From Pseudomonas sp. P8_229 (GTDB lineage: Bacteria; Pseudomonadota; Gammaproteobacteria; Pseudomonadales; Pseudomonadaceae), in the NCBI RefSeq assembly GCF_034008635.1, contig NZ_CP125378.1, positions 4,898,501 through 4,962,500 on the forward strand: DNA of 64,000 nt, written 5' to 3'. The number at the start of each line of letters is the position of its first letter. Position 1 is the stretch's first letter. The translations under genes and the position numbers were made by a program. Positions 35,359 to 44,701 of this stretch are shown one piece after another. The notes under the pieces were generated by a model, which did no database searches, was not told where the DNA came from, and saw only the letters and a program-made list of their open reading frames with translations.

Positions 35359-37197
35359 ATGAGTCACGCGCCAAGCGACACGATTACCTGGGGCATGATG
35401 CTCCGCAAACTGCCGATGATCGCCAAGGCCCTCCCGCGAGTGGTCAAGGGCATGAAGGTGGCCAACGTCAAGGACCCGACCCAGGCATGTGGCCTTGGCT
35501 GGACATTCGAACAAGCGACCCTGCGCAATCCTGAAGGCCTGGCGTTATTGCAGGGCGATGTCCTGCTGACCTATGCGCAGGTCAACCAGTGGGCCAATCG
35601 CATCGCCCACTATCTGAGTGCGCAGGGCATCGGCAAGGGTGATGTGGTCGCGGTGTTCATCGAAAACCGCCCGGAACTGCTGGTGACCATTCTGGCGCTG
35701 GCCAAGCTCGGCGCGGTCAGCGCGCTGCTCAACACCTCGCAGACCCGCGACACGCTGATCCACAGCGTGAATCTGGTGGCGCCGGTGGCGATTGTGCTCG
35801 GCGAGGAACTGCAGTCGGCGTTTGCCGCGATCCGTGAGCAAGTGTCGATCGCGGCGCAGCGCACCTGGTTTATCGCCGACCGCGACACCTACAGCCACCC
35901 GGGCATTGCGCCTGAAGGCTACGTCAACCTGATCAGCGCCAGTGCCGATGCCTGTTCTGACAACCCGCCCAGCAGCAGTGAAGTGTTCTTCGACGATCCG
36001 TGCTTTTACATCTACACCTCTGGCACTACCGGCCTGCCCAAGGCCGGGGTGTTCAAGCACGGCCGCTGGATGCGCAGCTCGGCCAGCTTCGGCATGATCG
36101 CCCTGAACATGACCCCCGACGACGTCGTCTATTGCACCTTGCCGCTGTACCACGCCACCGGGCTCTGCGTGTGCTGGGGCTCGGCGATCAACGGTGCCTC
36201 CGGATTTGCGATCCGCCGCAAGTTCAGCGCCAGCCAGTTCTGGAGTGACGTGCGTCGCTATCGTGCGACCACCCTCGGCTATGTTGGCGAATTGTGTCGC
36301 TATCTGGTCGATCAACCGCCCAGCGTCGACGACAGCCGCCACGAGGTGCGCAAGATGATCGGCAACGGCTTGCGTCCCGGTGCCTGGGCGGAGTTCAAGA
36401 CCCGCTTTGCCGTCGAGCATATCTGCGAGCTGTACGCGGCAAGCGACGGCAACATCGGCTTCAGCAACATCCTCAACTTCGACAACACCATCGGTTTCTC
36501 GTTGATGGCCTGGGAGCTGGTGGCCTACGACCACGATAGCGGTGAGCCATTGCGCAGCGCCGACGGCTTCATGCGCAAGGTCGGCAAGGGCGAGCAGGGC
36601 TTGCTGCTGGCGCGGATCGACGAGAAAGCCCCGCTGGACGGCTACACCGACCCGCAGAAAACCGCCAAAGTGGTGCTGCACGACGTGTTCAGCAAGGGCG
36701 ACCGCTTTTTCAACACCGGCGACCTGCTGCGCAATATCGGTTTCGGCCATGCACAGTTCGTCGACCGCCTCGGCGATACCTATCGCTGGAAGGGCGAAAA
36801 CGTCTCGACCACTGAAGTGGAAAACCTCCTGCTGCAGCATCCGCACATCTCAGAGGCAGTCGCCTACGGCGTCGAAGTGCGCAACACCAACGGTCGCGCC
36901 GGGATGGCCGCGATCACCCCGGCCGAGTCCCTGGCGACCCTGGATTTCGCCGAGCTGCTGGCGTTCGCCCGTCAGCGCATGCCGGCCTATGCGGTGCCGC
37001 TGTTTTTGCGGGTCAAGGTGAAAATGGAAACCACCGGGACTTTCAAATACCAGAAGACCCGTCTGAAAAACGAAGGCTTCGACCCCGGTCAGACGGGCGA
37101 TGACCCGATCTACGCGTGGCTGCCCGGCACCCAGACTTACGTGCAAGTGACGGATCAGGTATTAGCGGATATTGATCAGGGCAAGCACCGTTATTGA
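35359..37197 (+). CDS. Long-chain fatty acyl-CoA synthetase, FATP-type
   Basis: 612-residue AMP-forming ligase of the ANL superfamily, closest in pattern to the very-long-chain FATP/SLC27 type. Visible motifs are ATP loop YIYTSGTTGLPKAGVF, LPLYHATGLCVCWG, and the GD of GDRFFNTGDLLRNIG. The hinge and C-domain read YRWKGENVSTTEVENLL and TGTFKYQKTRLKNEGFDP (catalytic Lys). It activates exogenous fatty acids for beta-oxidation or lipid synthesis. A 377-bp divergent region precedes it. Confidence 0.88.
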   Translation: MSHAPSDTITWGMMLRKLPMIAKALPRVVKGMKVANVKDPTQACGLGWTFEQATLRNPEGLALLQGDVLLTYAQVNQWANRIAHYLSAQGIGKGDVVAVFIENRPELLVTILALAKLGAVSALLNTSQTRDTLIHSVNLVAPVAIVLGEELQSAFAAIREQVSIAAQRTWFIADRDTYSHPGIAPEGYVNLISASADACSDNPPSSSEVFFDDPCFYIYTSGTTGLPKAGVFKHGRWMRSSASFGMIALNMTPDDVVYCTLPLYHATGLCVCWGSAINGASGFAIRRKFSASQFWSDVRRYRATTLGYVGELCRYLVDQPPSVDDSRHEVRKMIGNGLRPGAWAEFKTRFAVEHICELYAASDGNIGFSNILNFDNTIGFSLMAWELVAYDHDSGEPLRSADGFMRKVGKGEQGLLLARIDEKAPLDGYTDPQKTAKVVLHDVFSKGDRFFNTGDLLRNIGFGHAQFVDRLGDTYRWKGENVSTTEVENLLLQHPHISEAVAYGVEVRNTNGRAGMAAITPAESLATLDFAELLAFARQRMPAYAVPLFLRVKVKMETTGTFKYQKTRLKNEGFDPGQTGDDPIYAWLPGTQTYVQVTDQVLADIDQGKHRY

Positions 37198-37294
37198 TAT
37201 TGGCTATGACGTGACTTGAGAAAAAGGGGGTGACAGCTATCGTCGCGCTCGGGAAACTGTCGGCTTTGCGATTAACCGAAAGTGGAGTTGCCCC

Positions 37295-37813
37295 ATGTCT
37301 GACCAAAGCCGCCAGATGACCCCTGAAGAAGCTGCCGAATTCACCGAGCAGGTTTTCAACAAGGCACGCGACGGTGATGCCGAGATGCTCGATCGCCTGG
37401 TCACGGCCGGTTTGCCGGTGAACCTGAAGAACAGCAAGGGCGACACGCTGCTGATGCTCGCCAGTTACTACGGTCACGTCGATGCGGTGCAGGTGCTGCT
37501 CAAGCACAAGGCCGATCCGGAAATGCGCAACGGCAACGGCCAGAGCCCGATTGCCGGCGCGGCGTTCAAAGGTGACCTGGCGGTGGTCAAGGCGCTGGTC
37601 GAGGCGGGCGCCGAAATCGAAGGTTCGTCCTTCGATGGCCGTACGGCGCTGATGATGGCGGCGATGTTCAACCGCGTCGAAATCGTCGATTACCTGATCA
37701 GCAAAGGCGCTGATCCGAAGGCCAAGGACGCCAACGGCATCACCGCGCTGGACGCAGCCCGCACCATGGGCGCGGTCGATACCACGGCGCAGCTGGAAAA
37801 ACTCCTGGCCTGA
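37295..37813 (+). CDS. Ankyrin-repeat protein
   Basis: 172 residues, no signal peptide. About four ankyrin repeats span residues 45-170 (KGDTLLMLASYYGHVDAVQVLL, GQSPIAGAAFKGDLAVVKALV, GRTALMMAAMFNRVEIVDYLI, GITALDAARTMGA). A soluble protein-binding module; the partner is unknown. A ribosome binding site is present (GTGGAGTTGCCCC). A REPIN follows. Confidence 0.9.
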   Translation: MSDQSRQMTPEEAAEFTEQVFNKARDGDAEMLDRLVTAGLPVNLKNSKGDTLLMLASYYGHVDAVQVLLKHKADPEMRNGNGQSPIAGAAFKGDLAVVKALVEAGAEIEGSSFDGRTALMMAAMFNRVEIVDYLISKGADPKAKDANGITALDAARTMGAVDTTAQLEKLLA

Positions 37814-37828
37814 ATTTGGCGATACCTC

Positions 37829-37922
37829 TGTGGCGAGGGGGCTTGCCCCCGTTCCGGTGCCTAGCGCCGGCATTTTTCAGGGCTGCTGCGCATCCCAACG
37901 GGGGCAAGCCCCCTCGCCACAG
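37829..37922. repeat. REPIN (GGCGAGGGGGCTTGCCCCCG variant)
   Basis: Long inverted pair with TGTGGCGAGGGGGCTTGCCC and its complement; a third sequence class of the REP family. Confidence 0.8.
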
Positions 37923-38008
37923 GTGTGCTTTCACTGCAGGTGTCGGGTGTGCTGAAGAATGCGTTATCCTTCGCGGCCAAAATTTCACCTCCCACAGGAT
38001 CCGCCCTC

Positions 38009-38539
38009 ATGAAAGCCGCACTCGTCGAACTCATCAGCAAAATCAGCTCAGGCTGCATGGGCGAGGACGAGATCCTGAACGTGGCCGACGAAGCCGCACA
38101 GGCCTACGCCGATGCCGAGGCTTTCCTCACGGCCAACCCCGATATCAACTACGACGATACGTTCCCGATTCCGCTGGGCGAGTGGGTCGTGGTCGGCAGC
38201 CTGCCGGAGACCGTGCTGTTCCAGGCGGATACCTACGTTGACCTGTTCGCGCAGATCGTTGCCTCGTTCGGCCCGGGCATCGATTTCAACCTCAAGCCAA
38301 AACAACTGGCCAAGACCGAAGCGCTGACTGCACTCAACCGCATCCAGGTGCAGATGAGCAGCCTGAACAAGGAAAACGGCGGTTACACGCTGATGAACTT
38401 CAGCCAGTTGCTCGACGACGAGCTGCAAGTGGTGCTGGTCTACGGCAACGACGTGCCACGGGTGCTGGAATTGTGCGCCCAGGTCGGCATCGCTGCTGCG
38501 CCGTCGCTGGAAGCCCTGAAGGTCGCCGTTCACGTCTGA
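38009..38539 (+). CDS. Conserved hypothetical protein (176 aa)
   Basis: Starts MKAALVELISKISSGCMGEDEIL at the ATG at 38009, preceded by AGGATCCGCCCTC. A mostly alpha/beta acidic soluble protein with no motif recognised. The middle segment IDFNLKPKQLAKTEALTAL and QVVLVYGNDVPRVLELC look well structured. No signal peptide. Function unknown; its neighbours are a membrane protein and speE. Confidence 0.75.
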   Translation: MKAALVELISKISSGCMGEDEILNVADEAAQAYADAEAFLTANPDINYDDTFPIPLGEWVVVGSLPETVLFQADTYVDLFAQIVASFGPGIDFNLKPKQLAKTEALTALNRIQVQMSSLNKENGGYTLMNFSQLLDDELQVVLVYGNDVPRVLELCAQVGIAAAPSLEALKVAVHV

Positions 38540-38610
38540 GCGCAATAAAAGGGAACCCTGCGCGCGACCGTCTATCCTAAAAGTGCATGCCACTATTCTG
38601 GAGCGACACC

Positions 38611-38802
38611 ATGGGTTCCACGTTCAATGGTCTGATCGGCCTGATCATTCTTGCCCTCGACATCTGGGCCATCATCAACGTGCTGAAAAGCGGCGCCGAG
38701 ACCGGGATGAAAATCCTCTGGGTCCTGCTGATCATCCTCCTGCCGGTGCTGGGCCTGATCATCTGGGCGATCGCCGGGCCACGCGGCAACGTGCGGATCT
38801 GA
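38611..38802 (+). CDS. PLDc_N-type small membrane protein
   Basis: 63 residues with two hydrophobic helices (FNGLIGLIILALDIWAIINVL and MKILWVLLIILLPVLGLIIWAIAG) and the terminal GPR motif, as in phospholipase D N-terminal (PLDc_N) domain proteins. The ATG at 38611 has GGAG upstream. Probably a stand-alone membrane protein; function unknown. Confidence 0.8.
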   Translation: MGSTFNGLIGLIILALDIWAIINVLKSGAETGMKILWVLLIILLPVLGLIIWAIAGPRGNVRI

Positions 38803-38827
38803 TCCTGAGAACACCGCAATACCCTTT

Positions 38828-38916
38828 GTAGGAGTGAGCCTGCTCGCGATAGCTATTCCACAGTCACTGAGCCTGTGACTGAAAGAGCGCTATCGCGAGC
38901 AGGCTCACTCCTACAA
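38828..38916. repeat. REPIN (GTAGGAGTGAGCC variant)
   Basis: Inverted halves GTAGGAGTGAGCCTGCTCGC and complement. Confidence 0.85.
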
Positions 38917-39038
38917 GGGATTGTGGCTGGCCGATGAACTGAGGTTCGACCTGTCATCTTCGGCAACGTAGAATGCGCGCCTTTCCCGGGCAATCGTCCC
39001 CACGATCGACGCCTGCGCATTCATCGGAGCACTTGACC

Positions 39039-39914
39039 ATGACCGTCACCAAGACCAGCGAATACCTGGAAACCCTCTACGAAGGCTACGGCCAGCGTTT
39101 TCGCATGGAAAAACTGCTGCACGAAGTGCGCACCGAACACCAGCATCTGGTGATCTTCCAGAACCCGCGCATGGGCCGGGTGATGGCGCTGGACGGCGTG
39201 ATCCAGACCACCGAAGCCGATGAATTCATCTACCACGAGATGCTTACCCACGTGCCGATCCTCGCCCACGGCACCGCCAAGCGCGTGCTGATCATCGGTG
39301 GCGGTGACGGCGGCATGCTGCGCGAAGTGACCAAGCACGCGGGTGTCGAGCACATCACCATGGTCGAGATCGACGGCACCGTGGTCGACATGTGCAAGGA
39401 ATTTCTGCCGAACCATTCCAAGGGCGCCTACGATGACCCACGCCTGAATCTGGTGATCGACGACGGCATGCGTTTCGTCGCCACCACCACTGAAAAGTTC
39501 GACGTGATCATCTCCGATTCCACCGATCCGATCGGCCCGGGCGAAGTGTTGTTCTCGGAAAACTTCTACCAGGCTTGCCATCGCTGCCTGAACGACGGCG
39601 GCATCCTCGTGACCCAGAACGGCACGCCGTTCATGCAGATCGATGAAGTCAAAACCACCGCTGGTCGCCTGAAGAGCCTGTTTCCGGACTGGCACTTCTA
39701 CCAGGCGGCCGTGCCGACCTACATCGGTGGTTCGATGACCTTCGCCTGGGGTTCGACCAACCCGGCCTACCGCAAGCTGAGCCGTGAAACCCTGCAACAG
39801 CGCTTCATCGGCAGCGGCATCGTCACCCGCTACTACAACCCGGAAATCCACATCGGTGCGTTCGCGTTGCCACAGTACGTGCTGCAGGCGATCAACAAGC
39901 CAAGCAACGACTAA
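39039..39914 (+). CDS. speE: Spermidine synthase (polyamine aminopropyltransferase)
   Basis: 291 residues. It has the dcSAM-binding [35 protein letters not shown], catalytic Asp in [15 protein letters not shown], and [13 protein letters not shown]. It transfers an aminopropyl group from decarboxylated SAM to putrescine, releasing methylthioadenosine, the substrate of the nearby mtn salvage genes. The ATG at 39039 gives [20 protein letters not shown]. Confidence 0.95.
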   Translation: MTVTKTSEYLETLYEGYGQRFRMEKLLHEVRTEHQHLVIFQNPRMGRVMALDGVIQTTEADEFIYHEMLTHVPILAHGTAKRVLIIGGGDGGMLREVTKHAGVEHITMVEIDGTVVDMCKEFLPNHSKGAYDDPRLNLVIDDGMRFVATTTEKFDVIISDSTDPIGPGEVLFSENFYQACHRCLNDGGILVTQNGTPFMQIDEVKTTAGRLKSLFPDWHFYQAAVPTYIGGSMTFAWGSTNPAYRKLSRETLQQRFIGSGIVTRYYNPEIHIGAFALPQYVLQAINKPSND

Positions 39915-39930
39915 AAACACTGCAAAACCC

Positions 39931-40020
39931 CTGTGGGAGCGAGCCTGCTCGCGAAAGCGGCCTGTCAGCCAACATATTTGTTGAATGATAAACCGCCTTC
40001 GCGAGCAGGCTCGCTCCCAC
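39931..40020. repeat. REPIN
   Basis: Inverted GTGGGAGCGAGCCTGCTCGC pair between speE and the next gene. Confidence 0.85.
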
Positions 40021-40149
40021 TTTTGCTTGCCAGAACATCAGATGTCATTTTTTTCATGTTCACGCGCTGTAATCCTTTTGAACCAACCCTCGGCGTCTAA
40101 AGTCGAGATAGTAGTAAGCCCATTTGCGGGTTTGATCGAGGAGGCACCG

Positions 40150-40383
40150 ATGCAAAAGTGGAAAGTCACTTTCGTGGACGATCATGGTGAAATTGTCGAT
40201 GAGGTGTTCGAACGCGCGGAATGCCCCAGTGATGACGAGGCCGCACGCCTGATCAAGGAACGGCTCCTGCCCGTGGCCGCCGAACTGGATATGAACGATC
40301 TGGAAGGCCGCACTGCCGATGCCGGGGTGAAAAGCCTGAAATCCCAGAACAGCATCGAAATCCGCAGCATCACTCCAATCTGA
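40150..40383 (+). CDS. Small conserved hypothetical protein (77 aa)
   Basis: ATG at 40150 with a strong GGAGG ribosome binding site. Acidic soluble protein starting MQKWKVTFVDDHGEIVDEVF, with no motif recognised. The pattern of alternating beta and helix suggests a compact alpha/beta fold. Function unknown. Confidence 0.65.
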   Translation: MQKWKVTFVDDHGEIVDEVFERAECPSDDEAARLIKERLLPVAAELDMNDLEGRTADAGVKSLKSQNSIEIRSITPI

Positions 40384-40595
40384 AATTCTTCTTGTCACCC
40401 GACGCACCAGGCCTTGGCAGCGCCTCTGTCTTGGGGCTACTCTGCAAGCGAGATCAGCGAATGAATCGCTAAGGTCTGGTCTTGTCAGCTACATGCTTGT
40501 TTCCCGCCGGCAACCCGTTTGCCGATGTGCTTTGGCCTGTAAGGCCCGGGGCGGGAATACGGAAAGTCTATCCATCTATCCGAGGGGGACGATTC

Positions 40596-40943
40596 ATGAG
40601 CACAGCCTATCAAGAAGACATCAGCAGCAATGTACTGCGCCGCATGAAAGAAGGCGGTTTCGATTTTTCCCGATTCCATCCCATCGAGTTCTACGCCATT
40701 TTCCCGGACGAGGAGCGGGCGCGCAGAGCAGCAGGCAAATTTCGCGGTGAATCCATCAATGCCCAGGTCAGTGCGCGCGACGATGGCGCCTGGTCACTGG
40801 AATTGAGCAAAGTGATGTACGCAACCTATGACGACATTGGCGACTTCGAGCAGGGTTTCTCTGCCGTGGTCGAACCGCTGGGCGGCATCATCGAAGGCTG
40901 GGGCGTGAAGCAGGAGGTGCGCAACCGCCATCGTCTGAACTGA
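40596..40943 (+). CDS. RraB-family protein (RNase E inhibitor-like)
   Basis: 115 residues resembling RraB. The N-terminus is MSTAYQEDISSNVLRRMKEGG; the middle has FYAIFPDEERARRAAGKF and YDDIGDFEQGF; it ends GGIIEGWGVKQEV. RraB binds RNase E and alters degradosome activity. The ATG at 40596 follows CGAGGGGGACGATTC. A strong TTCG-loop terminator follows. Confidence 0.78.
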   Translation: MSTAYQEDISSNVLRRMKEGGFDFSRFHPIEFYAIFPDEERARRAAGKFRGESINAQVSARDDGAWSLELSKVMYATYDDIGDFEQGFSAVVEPLGGIIEGWGVKQEVRNRHRLN

Positions 40944-40963
40944 CTCATCGCAACGATTAACAG

Positions 40964-40998
40964 CAACGGCTGACCTTCGGGTCGGCCGTTGTCGTTTC
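40964..40998 (+). terminator. Terminator after the rraB-like gene
   Basis: CAACGGCTGACC-TTCG-GGTCGGCCGTTG hairpin with a tetraloop, then TCGTTT. Confidence 0.85.
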
Positions 40999-41045
40999 TG
41001 GCCCCGAACAGCCCGTGGCAAAACCCTGAAACAAGAATCCCGGGC

Positions 41046-41190
41046 AAAAAAAAGCCACCGCAGAGGGTGGCTAAAGGGAAGACCGATAAGGAGAGGAAAC
41101 CGGTCAGGGTTACGGCCTGCGGGGACTGCGCTGGCAGTCCGGATCAGTTGGGCTGAAGCCTTCAGCGGGGAAGTTTCCAGCGGATGCGCC
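41046..41190 (-). ncRNA. Candidate small RNA with anti-SD loop
   Basis: On the minus strand a clear intrinsic terminator (AGCCACC-CTCTGC-GGTGGCT then eight T, 41046-41072) ends a region with no ORF. Upstream are a hairpin ACCG...CGGT (41082-41104) exposing CCTCTCCTTA, complementary to Shine-Dalgarno, a GGACTG/CAGTCC hairpin (41123-41140) and a GCTGAAG/CTTCAGC hairpin (41152-41166). No minus-strand gene precedes it. The 5' end is uncertain (a GATAAT box lies near 41192). I cannot assign a named sRNA. Confidence 0.55.
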
Positions 41191-41416
41191 GATTATCCGC
41201 AGCCCGGCGCGAGCAGTGAAATCAACTCTGACTATGCTGGTGATAGGCGACTGCACTGCGTCGCAATGAGGCGGGGGCGATCAGGTTGGGGCATTTGCCG
41301 CACAGGAATGGTGCGGTGCTGCTGACGTGATTATCCAACCGATTGAAATCAAAGCGTTTATGCCGATGGCACGGGCCTTGCGAAGGCCTGTAGGTCCGGG
41401 TGACAAGGAGTACGGC

Positions 41417-42826
41417 ATGATCCGCACCTATTTTGATGAAATGTACGATGCCGGCGGCCAGGTTCGCCCGCATTACCGGGAGTTCGCCCGCTGGCTGGCC
41501 GACACGCCTGACGAGTTGCTGGCACAACGGCGACGCGAGGCCGATCTGCTGTTCCACCGGGCCGGCATCACCTTCACGCTCTATGGGGACGAGCAGGGCA
41601 CCGAGCGCCTGATTCCTTTCGACACCATTCCGCGCAGCATTCCCGCCAGTGAGTGGCGGATTGTCGAGCGCGGCTGCATCCAGCGGGTCAAGGCGTTGAA
41701 CATGTTCCTCGCCGACCTCTATCACGAGCAGCGCATCATCAAGGCCGGGATCATCCCCGCCGAACAGGTGCTGGCCAACGAGCAATACCAGTTGGCGATG
41801 CAAGGTCTGGATCTGCACCGCGATATCTATTCGCACATCTCCGGCGTCGATCTGGTGCGCGATGGCGACGGCACGTATTACGTGCTCGAAGACAACCTGC
41901 GCACGCCGAGCGGCGTCAGCTACATGCTCGAAGACCGCAAGATGATGATGCGCCTGTTCCCGGAGCTGTTCGCCGCGCAACGCATCGCTCCCATCGATCA
42001 CTATCCCAACCTGTTGCTCGACACCCTGAAAAGCTCCAGCCCGATTGACGACCCAAGCGTGGTGGTGCTGACGCCGGGGCGCTTCAACAGTGCCTTTTTC
42101 GAACACGCGTTTCTCGCCAGGGAAATGGGCGTTGAGCTGGTCGAAGGCGCGGACCTGTTCGTGCGTGACGACAAAGTCTTCATGCGCACCACCGACGGCC
42201 CGAAAGCGGTGGACGTGATCTACCGTCGGCTCGACGACGCGTTCCTCGATCCGCTGGCGTTCAACCCGGATTCAATGCTTGGTGTGCCGGGGCTGCTGTC
42301 GTCTTACCGCTCCGGTAACGTGGTGCTGGCCAATGCCATTGGCACGGGAGTGGCGGACGACAAATCGGTGTACCCGTTTGTCACCGAGATGATCCGTTTC
42401 TACCTCGACGAAGAACCGATCCTGAAAAACGTGCCGACCTGGCAGTGCCGCAACCCCTCGGAACTGTCCCACGTGCTGGCCAATCTTCCGGATCTGGTGG
42501 TCAAGGAAACCCAAGGCTCCGGCGGTTACGGAATGCTCGTGGGGCCGGCGGCGACGACCGCGGAAATCGATGCGTTCCGCGAGCGGATCAAAGCCAAGCC
42601 CCATGCATACATCGCGCAGCCGACGCTCTCGCTGTCGACCTGCCCGACCTTTGTCGAAAACGGCATTGCGCCGCGCCATATCGACCTGCGTCCGTTTGTC
42701 TTGTCCGGACGTGAAACCCGGGTGGTACCCGGCGGTTTGACCCGTGTTGCTCTGCGTGAAGGCTCCTTGGTGGTGAACTCCTCCCAGGGCGGCGGAACCA
42801 AGGACACCTGGGTGGTCGAGGATTGA
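41417..42826 (+). CDS. Circularly permuted ATP-grasp protein (type 2)
   Basis: 469 residues of the circularly permuted ATP-grasp family (COG2308). Motifs are EMYDAGGQVRPHYREFARWL at the start, YYVLEDNLRTPSGVSYMLED, NLPDLVVKETQGSGGYGM (ATP-binding Lys and Gly-rich loop), and RHIDLRPFV...GGLTRVAL near the end. It is predicted to form amide/peptide bonds by ATP-dependent carboxylate activation. It has a GAG ribosome binding site and is followed by alpha-E and transglutaminase genes in one operon. Substrates unknown. Confidence 0.88.
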   Translation: MIRTYFDEMYDAGGQVRPHYREFARWLADTPDELLAQRRREADLLFHRAGITFTLYGDEQGTERLIPFDTIPRSIPASEWRIVERGCIQRVKALNMFLADLYHEQRIIKAGIIPAEQVLANEQYQLAMQGLDLHRDIYSHISGVDLVRDGDGTYYVLEDNLRTPSGVSYMLEDRKMMMRLFPELFAAQRIAPIDHYPNLLLDTLKSSSPIDDPSVVVLTPGRFNSAFFEHAFLAREMGVELVEGADLFVRDDKVFMRTTDGPKAVDVIYRRLDDAFLDPLAFNPDSMLGVPGLLSSYRSGNVVLANAIGTGVADDKSVYPFVTEMIRFYLDEEPILKNVPTWQCRNPSELSHVLANLPDLVVKETQGSGGYGMLVGPAATTAEIDAFRERIKAKPHAYIAQPTLSLSTCPTFVENGIAPRHIDLRPFVLSGRETRVVPGGLTRVALREGSLVVNSSQGGGTKDTWVVED

Positions 42827-42838
42827 AGGAAGCTTGCC

Positions 42839-43789
42839 ATGTTAAGTAGAACTGCCTCGGATCTGTACTGGATGTCGCGTTACCTGGAGCGAGCGGAAAA
42901 CCTCGCGCGGATGCTCGATGTCAGCTATTCGCTGTCGCTGATGCCGCAGGACGGTCGCGGCGACGGTCTGCACGAACTGGCCATGCCGCTGTTGATCACC
43001 GGCACCCTCGACGATTACCTGGAGCGTCACGGCGAGCTGCACGCCGAACGCCTGCTGCACTTTTTCGCCCTCGATGCGGCCAACCCGGCGAGCATCTACA
43101 GCTGCCTCGGCGCGGCGCGGGCCAGTGCGCATGCGGTGCGCGGGCGGATCACGGCGGACATGTGGGAGAACATCAACGCCACGTGGCTGGAGATTCGCGG
43201 GATCGCCGAGCAGGGCCTCAGCCGCTACGGCATGAGCCGCTTCTGCGAGTGGATCAAGGAGCGCTCGCACCTGTTCCGTGGCGCGTCCTACGGCACCATC
43301 ATGCGCAACGATGCGTTTCGCTTCATTCGCCTCGGCACCTTCATCGAGCGCGCGGACAACACGCTGCGACTGCTCGATGCGCGCTATGAAATGGCCGGCG
43401 ATCAGGCCGAAGCGGTCAGTGACGGCACCGCTCACGCCTATTACCAATGGAGTGCGCTGCTGCGGGCCCTGTCATCGTTCGAGGCCTACACCGAGATCTA
43501 CCGTGACGCCCCCGGTGCCCGGCATGTCGCCGAACTGCTGCTGTTGCGCGCCGACGTGCCGCGTTCGCTGCGTGCCTGCACCGAGGAAATCGACCAGATC
43601 CTCGCGCAACTGCCAGGGGCCAACGGTCGTCCCGCGCAGCGCCTGGCCGCTGAAATGGATGCGCGTCTGCGTTACACCGGGATCAACGAAATCCTCGCCG
43701 AAGGCCTGCACGCCTGGCTCACCGAATTCATCCCGCTGGTGCGCCAGTTGGGCAACGCCATTCACCGTTCATACCTGGAGGCTGCATGA
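42839..43789 (+). CDS. Alpha-E domain protein
   Basis: 316 residues, almost all-helical, starting MLSRTASDLYWMSRYLERAENLARMLD, the diagnostic alpha-E (COG2307) N-terminus. A second marker is FIERADNTLRLLDARYEM. The protein probably partners the upstream ATP-grasp enzyme, since these families are fused or adjacent in many genomes. It overlaps the following transglutaminase gene by 4 bp (ATGA). Confidence 0.88.
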   Translation: MLSRTASDLYWMSRYLERAENLARMLDVSYSLSLMPQDGRGDGLHELAMPLLITGTLDDYLERHGELHAERLLHFFALDAANPASIYSCLGAARASAHAVRGRITADMWENINATWLEIRGIAEQGLSRYGMSRFCEWIKERSHLFRGASYGTIMRNDAFRFIRLGTFIERADNTLRLLDARYEMAGDQAEAVSDGTAHAYYQWSALLRALSSFEAYTEIYRDAPGARHVAELLLLRADVPRSLRACTEEIDQILAQLPGANGRPAQRLAAEMDARLRYTGINEILAEGLHAWLTEFIPLVRQLGNAIHRSYLEAA

Positions 43790-44589
43790 GACTTTCCATA
43801 AGCCACGAGACCACCTATCACTATGAAGATCAGGTGCGGGCGAGCATCCAGTATCTGCGCCTGACCCCGCATGACAGCGAGCGTCAGCACGTGTTGAGCT
43901 GGCAGCTCGACCTGCCGCGCCCGGTGCGCGCCCAGCTCGATCCGTTCGGCAACATCCTGCATGTGCTGACCATGGACGAGCCGCACGAAGCGATCATCAT
44001 CGGCGCCCGCGGCCAGGTCGACATCGACGAATTGCGCGAGGCCGAGCATGAAAGTCAGTCGGCGCTGCCGTTCCTGCGCTTCACCCGCCTGACCGAGGCC
44101 GACGAGGCGTTGCGCGCATTTGCCGACAAATCCTGCAAGCAGCGCCGTGATCGCACTGCGCTGATTGATTTGATGCACGGCCTGAACCAGCACATGACCT
44201 ACACACCGGGTTCCACCGAAGTCGACACCAGCGCGGCCGAAGCTTTCGCCGGGCGCGCCGGAGTGTGCCAGGACCACACCCATGCCTTTCTGGCGTGCGC
44301 GCGCAGCCTGGGGATCCCGTCACGCTACGTCTCGGGCTATCTGTACAGTGAGGATTGCGAGCATCTGGCCAGCCATGCCTGGGCCGAAGCGTGGCTGGAT
44401 GACGCCTGGTACAGCTTCGACGTGACCAACGAACTGGCCCGGCCGGAGCGGCATCTGAAGCTGGCGGTGGGCCTCGATTACCTCGACGCCTGCCCGGTGC
44501 GTGGCATGCGCCGGGGCGGCGGGTGCGAGCAGATGCACGCGAAAGTGTTCGTCTCGCCGACGCCAGTCATCTCCGTGCAACAGCAATAA
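43786..44589 (+). CDS. Transglutaminase-like cysteine protease-fold protein
   Basis: 267 residues. The bacterial transglutaminase N-terminal domain (MRLSISHETTYHYEDQVRAS) is followed by the core with catalytic Cys in GRAGVCQDHTHAFLA, His in SHAWAEAWLDD and Asp in WYSFDVTN. It is predicted to cleave or form isopeptide bonds. It forms a three-gene operon with the ATP-grasp and alpha-E genes. Cytosolic by lack of signal. Confidence 0.9.
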   Translation: MRLSISHETTYHYEDQVRASIQYLRLTPHDSERQHVLSWQLDLPRPVRAQLDPFGNILHVLTMDEPHEAIIIGARGQVDIDELREAEHESQSALPFLRFTRLTEADEALRAFADKSCKQRRDRTALIDLMHGLNQHMTYTPGSTEVDTSAAEAFAGRAGVCQDHTHAFLACARSLGIPSRYVSGYLYSEDCEHLASHAWAEAWLDDAWYSFDVTNELARPERHLKLAVGLDYLDACPVRGMRRGGGCEQMHAKVFVSPTPVISVQQQ

Positions 44590-44596
44590 CGCATAT

Positions 44597-44694
44597 CCCC
44601 TGTAGGAGTGAGCCTGCTCGCGATCGCGGTATGTCAGTCAGACCATTTTTGTCTGACACACCGCGATCGCGAGCAGGCTCACTCCTACAAGGGG
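44597..44694. repeat. REPIN (GTAGGAGTGAGCC variant)
   Basis: Inverted pair bounded by CCCCTGTAGGAGTGAGCC and complement, between convergent genes. Confidence 0.85.
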
Positions 44695-44701
44695 ATAGTG
44701 T

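Noticed and set aside
35545-36846. 433-aa ORF antisense to the acyl-CoA synthetase
   Set aside because: Shadow frame without start signal or motif.
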